The position numbers and the translations under genes are program-made. A stretch of 10,909 nt of DNA. It comes from JBDRGC01 sp043818215 (lineage in GTDB: Bacteria > Chloroflexota > Anaerolineae > Anaerolineales > UBA11858). The notes beneath the pieces are model-generated. The model did no database searches. It had not been told where the DNA came from and worked only from the letters and a program-made list of their open reading frames with translations. The stretch spans positions 1-10,909 of the forward strand of contig JBDRGC010000349.1 of assembly GCA_043818215.1 (NCBI GenBank), read 5' to 3'. This document shows positions 6,601 to 10,909 of the stretch, piece after piece (positions within the stretch are counted from its first letter, which is position 1; every line of letters begins with the position of its first letter).

Positions 6601-6615
6601 TGGAGGGTAGAGGGT

Positions 6616-6685
6616 GGAGGCAGGAGGCAGGAGGCAGGAAATTATGTTATCACGTTTTCACGTCTTCACGTCTTCACGTTTCACG
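6616..6685. promoter_or_regulatory. divergent elp3 / methyltransferase control region with repeats
   Basis: Two repeat blocks fill the 98-base divergent gap: three GGAGGCA units (6616-6636) next to the elp3 start, and TCACG octamers (6650-6685) next to the methyltransferase. On the plus strand TATAAT at 6687-6692 lies 7 bases before the methyltransferase ATG, with a candidate TTCACG -35 at 6665-6670 (16-base spacer) contributed by the repeat. On the minus strand CATAAT (6646-6641) is a possible elp3 -10. These boxes are inferred from consensus only. Confidence 0.5.
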
Positions 6686-6698
6686 CTATAATAAATAT

Positions 6699-7493
6699 AT
6701 GGACGATTCCATTGCCACAAAACTACTTACTCTCAACCATCAATTTTACCAGACCTTTGCCGATCAGTTCTCTGCTACGCGGATGCGCTTGCAGCCCGGC
6801 GTGAGGCGGATTTTGGAGAGCCTCCCGCCCGAGGCCAGCATCCTTGATTTAGGTTGCGGCAACGGGGAACTGGCCCGCGAGCTGGCCCGGCGCGGACATC
6901 GCGGCCCCTACCTGGGCCTGGACTTCAGCGCCGAACTCCTCGAAGTGGCCCGCGAGGGTGTGGCAGGCCATTCGAATTTCGCCTTTTCCCAAGCCGACCT
7001 GGCCGACTCCGATTGGGGCGGTGCAGTATTCAGTGTTCAGTGTTCAGTGTTCAGTCTTCAGTCTTCATTGGTCGGTCGTCAGTCTTCGGACTTCGGTCTT
7101 CGGTCGCCATTCGATGTCATTCTCGCCTTCGCAACACTGCACCACCTCCCCGGCCGCGCCATCCAACGCCAAACCCTGATGAAAATACGCTCCCTCCTGG
7201 CCCCTGGAGGCCGCTTCATCCACTCCAACTGGCAGTTTCTCAACAGCGAGCGGCTGCGCGCCCGCATCCAGCCCTGGGAAGAGGCCGGCCTTGCAGACAC
7301 CGATGTCGACCCCGGCGACTACCTGCTCGACTGGCGGCGGGGCGGCTATGGACTGCGTTACGTCCACCATTTCAGCGAGAGTGAACTAAGCTCACTGGCT
7401 GAAGAAACAGGCTTCGAAATCATGGAAACGTTCTATTCGGACGGTGAGGGAGGCAACCTGGGTTTGTATCAGGTTTGGAGATTGGAGAATTGA
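6699..7493 (+). CDS. class I SAM-dependent methyltransferase
   Basis: A 264-residue Rossmann-type methyltransferase. Motif I is ILDLGCGNGELARELA (48-63), the Asp closing strand 2 is in YLGLDFSAELLEVAR (71-85), and motif IV/V is FDVILAFATLHHLPG (138-152), followed by LLAPGGRFIHSNW (166-178). The target is unknown; the C-terminal half (QPWEEAGLADTDVDPGDYLLDW) is conserved-looking but not diagnostic. I choose the ATG at 6699 because the upstream in-frame extension translates repeats; no ribosome site is seen, and TATAAT seven bases upstream suggests a leaderless or near-leaderless mRNA. Residues 109-136 are encoded by twelve heptamer repeats inserted between strands 3 and 4, and the last residues RLEN with the stop are also repeat-derived. 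Both additions stay in frame, so the protein may still fold, but activity is uncertain. Confidence 0.85.
   Translation: MDDSIATKLLTLNHQFYQTFADQFSATRMRLQPGVRRILESLPPEASILDLGCGNGELARELARRGHRGPYLGLDFSAELLEVAREGVAGHSNFAFSQADLADSDWGGAVFSVQCSVFSLQSSLVGRQSSDFGLRSPFDVILAFATLHHLPGRAIQRQTLMKIRSLLAPGGRFIHSNWQFLNSERLRARIQPWEEAGLADTDVDPGDYLLDWRRGGYGLRYVHHFSESELSSLAEETGFEIMETFYSDGEGGNLGLYQVWRLEN
7024..7107. repeat. twelve CAGTGTT-type heptamers inside the methyltransferase
   Basis: Units in order: CAGTATT, CAGTGTT three times, CAGTCTT twice, CATTGGT, CGGTCGT, CAGTCTT, CGGACTT, CGGTCTT, CGGTCGC. That is 84 bases, exactly 28 codons, encoding FSVQCSVFSLQSS-like sequence. The early copies are the least diverged. 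Confidence 0.9.
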
Positions 7494-7556
7494 GATTGGA
7501 GATTGGAGATTGTCCCCTGCCGAGGATGCTGCGCGAGGGATTGGAGATTGATAGCT
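7475..7556. repeat. TTGGAGA heptamers across the methyltransferase stop
   Basis: Five tandem heptamers run from 7475 to 7509 (TTGGAGA, TTGGAGA, ATTGAGA, TTGGAGA, TTGGAGA). The variant third unit supplies the TGA stop at 7491-7493. After an insert with GGATGCTGCGCGA (7524-7536, also at 810-822) another GGATTGGAGATTG and degenerate GATAGCTGATACTGGTGACTG follow. It is the same family as the array at 2592-2727. Confidence 0.8.
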
Positions 7557-7602
7557 GATACTGGTGACTGAAGGCTCCGAATTGTGCTAAAATATATTCA
7601 CT

Positions 7603-8019
7603 ATGAATGATACTCTACCTGAACGCAACCCTATCACCCATCAAGATCACCGCCGGGAAGTTTTCTGGCAAATCACATTTCCCCTGATCATTGGGGCGAT
7701 TCTCATTGTGGGATTAGCCGTGTGGACCGCAATTGCCGCCGCGCAAGGCGGGAACGTGAGCCAGCCGGCGGATGCCTCGTTGGTATTCCTGCTCATCCCC
7801 ACCCTGGCGATGGCCCTCATCTTGTTGGTTATCATTGCCGGGTTTGCGTATGCGGTTATCTGGCTGAATAAGAACATCCCGCCTTATGCTCGTCAGGCCC
7901 AAGATTTCTTCGCCAGCGCCCGCGATATAGTTCGCAAAGGAGCCGATAAGGTCGTGGAGCCTGTCTTGCGCATTCAGAGCGCGTTGGCGGCTTTGCGAGC
8001 CTTGAGGCGAAAGACGTGA
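7603..8019 (+). CDS. small two-TM membrane protein, unknown function
   Basis: A 138-residue protein with two hydrophobic segments, about residues 24-47 (ITFPLIIGAILIVGLAVWTA) and 60-90 (LVFLLIPTLAMALILLVIIA), joined by a short loop with QGGNVSQPAD. The C-terminal 45 residues are amphipathic and basic (SARDIVRKGADKVVEPVLRI, ending LRALRRKT) and probably cytoplasmic. I do not recognise a named family; the architecture resembles small membrane scaffold or accessory proteins. There is no ribosome site; TAAAAT at 7588-7593, preceded by TGTGC, lies 9 bases before the ATG, which could indicate a leaderless transcript. The stop codon TGA lies inside a GACGTGAA repeat. The next gene starts 77 bases downstream on the same strand and is also a small membrane protein. 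Confidence 0.7.
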   Translation: MNDTLPERNPITHQDHRREVFWQITFPLIIGAILIVGLAVWTAIAAAQGGNVSQPADASLVFLLIPTLAMALILLVIIAGFAYAVIWLNKNIPPYARQAQDFFASARDIVRKGADKVVEPVLRIQSALAALRALRRKT

Positions 8020-8071
8020 AGACGTGAAACGTGAAAGTCGATCTTCACGTCGTCACGATTTCACGTTTCAC
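8013..8071. repeat. GACGTGAA / TTCACG inverted repeat between two small genes
   Basis: The left arm has two GACGTGAA octamers and ACGTGAAA (8013-8036). The right arm is TTCACGTCGTCACG followed by TTTCACGTTTCAC (8043-8071). GTGAAACGTGAAA (8024-8036) is exactly complementary to TTTCACGTTTCAC (8059-8071). The first unit contains the stop of the upstream gene. The hairpin would sit in the leader of the downstream gene or act as a processing signal between the two. Confidence 0.8.
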
Positions 8072-8096
8072 ACAAAATATAGAAAGGGCATGATCT

Positions 8097-8321
8097 ATGA
8101 CCACAAACGACGAATTTGTAAGTGATGAAAACAAGAATCGAAAAACCAAAATCTTGTTGATTGGAGCCATCATTGGTGCTCTGACCGGGTTGGGGGCTGC
8201 CTACCTGCTAATCCAGCAAGTTGATGAAGAAGAGACTTTACAAATCTCTCCAGGAGAAGGGGTTAAGCTGGGAGTTTCGATTTTTAGCTTCTTACGGCAG
8301 GTTACCCAGCTTGGAGGATAG
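8097..8321 (+). CDS. small single-TM protein with glycine-zipper-like helix
   Basis: A 74-residue protein. After a charged, hydrophilic 17-residue start there is one membrane helix (KILLIGAIIGALTGLGAAYLLI, about residues 18-39) with small residues in a GxxxG-type spacing (IGAIIGALTGLGAA), suited to helix packing. A short acidic linker (DEEETLQ) leads to a C-terminal segment, GEGVKLGVSIFSFLRQVTQL, that may be amphipathic. The layout resembles YtxH-like small proteins, but I make no family call. The ribosome site AAAGG (8083-8087) is about 9 bases before the ATG. It probably shares a transcript with the preceding two-TM gene. Confidence 0.68.
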   Translation: MTTNDEFVSDENKNRKTKILLIGAIIGALTGLGAAYLLIQQVDEEETLQISPGEGVKLGVSIFSFLRQVTQLGG

Positions 8322-8613
8322 CTATAGTTATTCAGATAATGTTTTTGACTCTGCTTACCCGGATGTCATAACGCAAGGGTATCCCTAGACACCAGGGACA
8401 GATGTACCCGTTGGTATTGCGAGCGTTTTTTTGCGAAGCAATCTCCTGCTCACCGTGGGGGGGATTGCTTCGTTACAAGGGGCGTTCCTCGCAATGATAC
8501 GCGGAGATAAAATTATTTTCTGAAAGTCGATAATCGCCATCAGGTTATTTTCCGTACACCATCCCCCCCAAAAAAAACATCCAAATCTCAGCCATCTATC
8601 GATGGTTCCTCCC
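8322..8613. other. gene-free gap with one small mobile-type repeat
   Basis: Besides the inverted-end element at 8414-8500, there is a weak hairpin TCCCT/AGGGA (8383-8399), which may end the upstream small-gene transcript, and the sequence AAAAAAAAC with a C-run near 8564-8580. No coding sequence was found on either strand that has protein character. Confidence 0.5.
8414..8500. repeat. 87-bp element with inverted ATTGCGAG ends
   Basis: The outer ends GTATTGCGAG (8414-8423) and CTCGCAATGATAC (8488-8500) are inverted copies, and the inner pair GAAGCAATC (8435-8443) and GATTGCTTC (8463-8471) is perfect. This is the widespread 'ATTGCGAG...GCGAAGCAATCTCC' small interspersed repeat, non-coding and MITE- or REP-like. 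A more decayed member is at 641-730. Confidence 0.75.
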
Positions 8614-8712
8614 CTACGCGCTGATCTCCGCCAGTAATTGCCGGTAGTAAGCATAATTCTCGTAGGGAATGTCTGCGCGCGCCCTCCCATCAGCCAGGGG
8701 GACATAACCGCC
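8614..8712 (-). pseudogene. duplicated 3' tail of the UroD-like gene
   Basis: On the minus strand this reads GGYVPLADGRARADIPYENY, then AYYRQLLAEISA and a TAG stop. It matches the last 32 residues of the UroD-like protein at 9600-10574 with three substitutions. By hand count the DNA differs at 8 of 99 positions. Upstream (8713 onward) the similarity ends, although the frame continues as VAHRGTQYVE. With no catalytic part it cannot be functional. It is either the remnant of a tandem paralogue or a partial duplication, and with the intact copy it brackets the toxin-antitoxin pair as a direct repeat. Confidence 0.85.
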
Positions 8713-8772
8713 TTCCACATATTGTGTGCCGCGGTGAGCAACTGCCAAAGAATTTACGCTCAACTGTAGTAG

Positions 8773-9192
8773 TCACCTTTCATCAAACAATTCATTCAGA
8801 AAGGCCGCGGGGGGCAAAACTAGAACTTCGAATTGAGGCACAAAGGCGAAGTGAGCCATATTTCCTGTGACCAGAGCAGCCACGCACCCGGCGATGGCGA
8901 CCTCGGCAAATGGAAGATCGGAGGGGTCAGGTATCTGGCTTCTTTCCACAGGTAGTGGAAGGGCAGTCACTCTTGTCCCCAGGCTGGTGATGCGGCTCAG
9001 TACGACTTGAACATGCCGCTGGTCGAATCCGAAACGTGGCCGGGCAAGCACTTCTGCATATTCTGCCAGAATCCGGTCATCGTAGGCAATGCGGATGACG
9101 CCGGTGAGCAGCAAATCCAGGATACGCCCCGGAGTGCCGAAGGGATTCAACGAACCCGAAACCAAGACATTGGTGTCCAGCACGATCAGCAT
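8773..9192 (-). CDS. PIN-domain toxin (putative ribonuclease)
   Basis: A 139-residue PIN-fold protein of the COG1569-type putative toxin family, which act as metal-dependent ribonucleases paired with an antitoxin. Seen: the opening strand LIVLDTNVLVSG with Asp6, an acidic residue Glu44 in ILAEYAEVLARPRFG, the second acidic cluster PDPSDLPFAEVAIAG (Asp89, Asp92, Glu97), and LVTGNMAHF (109-115), where Asn111 sits at the place of the usual TGD aspartate; this Asn is common in related PIN toxins. Length fits the family. The ATG is one base after the antitoxin stop (TAA, C, ATG), so it is translationally coupled to it. The C-terminal PPAAFLNELF is typical. Its RNA target is unknown. Confidence 0.87.
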   Translation of the reverse strand: MLIVLDTNVLVSGSLNPFGTPGRILDLLLTGVIRIAYDDRILAEYAEVLARPRFGFDQRHVQVVLSRITSLGTRVTALPLPVERSQIPDPSDLPFAEVAIAGCVAALVTGNMAHFAFVPQFEVLVLPPAAFLNELFDER

Positions 9193-9193
9193 G

Positions 9194-9487
9194 TTAGCTC
9201 TCGCCAGCGTGGGACTGACGCACAGTCTGTATTTCAGAGTTTATCTCCTCCAGCGAGAGGCGATCCAAGCCGCGCTGGCGGGCCTCAGCCCGAATGGTGG
9301 ATAGGGCTTGCTGGGCACGAATCTGGGCGACCAGATTCGTGGTCTGCTCCAGGCTCTGCGGGTCGATGCGAATCATCAACGCGAAAGGCTCGCCGTTGCT
9401 GGTGACGACCAGTTCGTTTTCGTTTTGCAGGCGTTTGCGCAATTCTCCGGGTTGATTGCGCAGGAAGCGATAAGGCACAAATTGCAT
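9194..9487 (-). CDS. Phd/YefM-like antitoxin
   Basis: A 97-residue antitoxin upstream of the PIN toxin. The N-terminal part (MQFVPYRFLRNQPGELRKRL, then ELVVTSNGEPFALMIRID) has the Phd/YefM pattern: a short DNA-binding fold that forms dimers, with the characteristic 'TxNGxPxAL' strand. The C-terminal half (from about residue 45) is a charged helix with the ending RQRGLDRLSLEEINSEIQ, the usual toxin-neutralising element. Antitoxins of this type repress their own operon. AGGTG seven bases before the ATG supports the start. A palindromic sequence over the -10 box upstream is a fitting operator. The genes form a two-gene operon with a one-base gap. Confidence 0.83.
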   Translation of the reverse strand: MQFVPYRFLRNQPGELRKRLQNENELVVTSNGEPFALMIRIDPQSLEQTTNLVAQIRAQQALSTIRAEARQRGLDRLSLEEINSEIQTVRQSHAGES

Positions 9488-9502
9488 GGGAACACCTCGC
9501 TG

Positions 9503-9552
9503 TGTAGTAAATTATTCTACAATTATACTACATCGGCAGAATAATAACGCAA
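9503..9552 (-). promoter_or_regulatory. toxin-antitoxin promoter and palindromic operator
   Basis: On the minus strand TATAAT (9527-9522) is a good -10. TTGCGT (9552-9547) is a possible -35 with a 19-base spacer, longer than ideal. TGTAGTA (9503-9509) and TACTACA (9526-9532) are perfect inverted half-sites 16 bases apart, spanning the -10 and likely start point. An inner GTAG/CTAC is also present. This fits autoregulation by the antitoxin or its complex with the toxin. Confidence 0.62.
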
Positions 9553-9571
9553 AGGCGCAAGGACGCAGAAA
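9548..9571. repeat. three CGCAAAGG-type octamers
   Basis: CGCAAAGG, CGCAAGGA and CGCAGAAA in tandem. They partly overlap the -35 candidate of the toxin-antitoxin promoter and belong to the same general repeat type as the segment inside elp3 (5938-6013). Confidence 0.55.
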
Positions 9572-9599
9572 GAATTACTGATGAATGGTCACAATCCCC

Positions 9600-10574
9600 C
9601 TACGCGCTGATCTCCGCCAGCAATTGCCGGTAGTAAACATAATTCTCGTAGGGCATGTCTGCGCGCACCCGCCCGTCGGCCAGAGGGACATAACCGCCAT
9701 CGCGCACCAGGGGAGCTACCTCTTCCACTGCCCGACGGATGGCCTCCTTCCCCTCACGCAGGGCATCCAAATCAATGCCGCCGATCAACCTCAAATCGCG
9801 TCCAAACTCCTGCCGCAGAGCAGGGTAATTCATCACTGATTGCTCCACCTCGCAGGCCCACAGGCAGTCGATTCCCCACTTCAGCAGGCTGGGGATCAAT
9901 ACCCGCATATTGGCATACGTCCGGCAAATCACCGTCTTCACCCCGTAGCGTCGGGCCACATCCAGCAGCGGCTCGTAACTGCGCAGCACGAAATCCTCGT
10001 ACATGCGCGGTGAGATCAGGGCATTGTTGTTATCACCGATGGGTTCGCTGAAAATTACAGCCTCGACTTCCACCTCCCGCAGCACTCGCTCGGTCAGCCG
10101 GGCGGCGAACTCCCCCTGGATGCGCATGTACTCACGCACAAAACTGGGTTTGTCGACCAATTGGTACATCAGCCGGGTGAAGCTTTTTGCATCGCCCACG
10201 CCCATCGAGAGAAAAAGCCCCTCGTGTACCCGCACCATCAGCACGTGATCGCGGTTTCGAAGCCGTTCAATCTGCCAATTTTCTGGGAGACGGCTGGTAT
10301 CAGCGGGGTCGAGTCGCTCCCGCAGGGAATCCAGTTCTCCGAGGGTGAAAGGCCATTTCTGGAATTCTGGGTGGGGATCCACATCTAATTTGATTTCCTC
10401 TCGCCTGTCGGAGACGAATAATTCTGAGATGTCTACACCTGGGGGCAGACCCTGCTCCCGCCAGGCAGCGATGACCTCGGGGCGGATGCCCTCCTCGAAG
10501 TATGGAATCCGGTCAGGGTTGCCGTAGTACATGGTTTCGTGGAATCGTTGGCGGCTGTTTATATGTTTCCTCAC
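9600..10574 (-). CDS. UroD-like (uroporphyrinogen decarboxylase-fold) protein, not HemE
   Basis: A protein of about 324 residues with the UroD/MtaA TIM-barrel fold: SRQRFHETMYYGNPDRIPYFEEG at the start matches the usual 'R..a..g..PDR.P', and the ending DGGYVPLADGR followed by PYENYVYYRQLL is typical of the environmental UroD-like family. The HemE signature RQAGRY near the N-terminus is absent, so heme synthesis is unlikely; relatives include corrinoid-dependent methyltransferase subunits, but no role can be assigned here. I prefer the GTG at 10574, whose GTGA overlaps the TGA stop of the upstream propeller gene; a TTG at 10592 would extend the same frame by six codons with a 22-base overlap. 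It is translationally coupled to the propeller gene. A second copy of its 3' end lies at 8614-8712. Confidence 0.85.
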   Translation of the reverse strand: MRKHINSRQRFHETMYYGNPDRIPYFEEGIRPEVIAAWREQGLPPGVDISELFVSDRREEIKLDVDPHPEFQKWPFTLGELDSLRERLDPADTSRLPENWQIERLRNRDHVLMVRVHEGLFLSMGVGDAKSFTRLMYQLVDKPSFVREYMRIQGEFAARLTERVLREVEVEAVIFSEPIGDNNNALISPRMYEDFVLRSYEPLLDVARRYGVKTVICRTYANMRVLIPSLLKWGIDCLWACEVEQSVMNYPALRQEFGRDLRLIGGIDLDALREGKEAIRRAVEEVAPLVRDGGYVPLADGRVRADMPYENYVYYRQLLAEISA

Positions 10575-10909
10575 TTCGTTTGCTGTCTCCAAAGATAGTT
10601 CTGACCCTCATAGTTTGCCCCCAACCAGATGTCCCCATTGATATCTGTGGTTATTACCCAGGCGTACAATGGCGCCACGAGTTCGGGGGAGTCTGCGCTG
10701 ATTTCGAAAGCCCCGGCTTCGGTAAAGAGCCAGGGGGTTTGATCGGCGTCGAAAACGATATGGCTGATAGAATTATCTTGATTCACTTCTCCGAGTAATG
10801 TCCAGGCTTCGCCGCTCACGTGATAATGGGCAATAGCACCAAAACAACTGGCGCCCCCACAAAGCGCCATGGAGACCCAGGGATCACCGTTCGGGGCGAT
10901 GGTGAGATT
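10571..10909 (-). CDS. beta-propeller protein, C-terminal part (5' end off window)
   Basis: The open frame runs to the window edge and ends with TGA at 10573-10571. It reads as repeated propeller blades: NLTIAPNGDPWVSMALCGG, then AIAHYHVSGEAWTLLG, IVFDADQTPWLFTEAGAF and WVITTDINGDIWLGANY. The 'D.nG.iWLGt' pattern is that of two-component-regulator propeller or SMP-30/NHL-like repeats, in which each blade is about 40-45 residues. The final blade ends NYLWRQQTK. A Met at 10870 lies within a blade, so the real start is beyond 10909. It overlaps the UroD-like start by the GTGA junction. The localisation (often extracellular or sensor) cannot be judged from this part. Confidence 0.72.
   Translation of the reverse strand, partial: NLTIAPNGDPWVSMALCGGASCFGAIAHYHVSGEAWTLLGEVNQDNSISHIVFDADQTPWLFTEAGAFEISADSPELVAPLYAWVITTDINGDIWLGANYEGQNYLWRQQTK

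Noticed and set aside
6600..6698. 33-codon N-terminal extension of the methyltransferase
   Set aside because: The extension translates GGAGGCA and TCACG repeats of the divergent promoter; the family-like sequence starts at the ATG at 6699.
8385..8741. 118-codon minus-strand open frame
   Set aside because: It is out of frame with the recognisable UroD-like tail and crosses the small inverted-end element, so it is a chance frame.
9600..10592. HemE (true uroporphyrinogen decarboxylase)
   Set aside because: The RQAGRY signature expected near the N-terminus is missing; only the general fold family is supported.

Overview
The window looks like a bacterial chromosome segment, most likely from a Chloroflexota (Anaerolineae-like) lineage. 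This is an inference from the gene mix (a bacterial radical-SAM/GNAT Elp3, a short GH3-type adenylating protein, a UroD-like protein that is not HemE, small glycine-rich membrane proteins) and from many short tandem repeats and hairpin repeats between genes. No rRNA, tRNA, CRISPR or phage gene was recognised.

Layout: 1-1415 carries no intact gene. It holds a broken 5' end of a terC-type gene (about 449-579, minus), one copy of a 90-bp element with inverted ends (641-730) and a series of hairpin and inverted repeats. On the plus strand follow a DAO-type FAD oxidoreductase (1416-2585), a CAATCTC heptamer array, and a GH3-type adenylate-forming protein (2780-3931). A perfect 13-bp hairpin then separates it from a convergent four-TM protein (3992-4444, minus). 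A 443-base gap with hairpins leads to elp3 (4888-6600, minus), which is divergent from a SAM methyltransferase (6699-7493). Two small membrane-protein genes follow (7603-8019, 8097-8321). The last part is on the minus strand: a duplicated 3' tail of a UroD-like gene (8614-8712), a PIN toxin/Phd-like antitoxin pair (8773-9487), the full UroD-like gene (about 9600-10574) and the 3' end of a beta-propeller gene that leaves the window.

The most striking theme is the short tandem repeats. At least six sequence families with 7- or 8-base units occur (CAATCTC, CAGTGTT, GGTAAAT, GGAGGCA, TCACGTC/TCACGCT and CGCAAAGG types), often as opposed arms. They are not confined to gaps. Twelve heptamers lie in frame inside the methyltransferase, an inverted repeat-like segment lies in frame inside elp3, and repeat units form the last codons and stop codons of three genes.

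Functionally the genes are a mix: tRNA wobble modification (Elp3), amino-acid or amine oxidation (FAD enzyme), carboxylate activation (GH3), a toxin-antitoxin pair, and several proteins of unknown role. Only the antitoxin/toxin pair and the propeller/UroD-like pair have junctions tight enough to argue for translational coupling. I see no clear new multi-gene system. The novelty lies in how the repeats interact with coding sequences and in the duplicated tail flanking the toxin-antitoxin pair.
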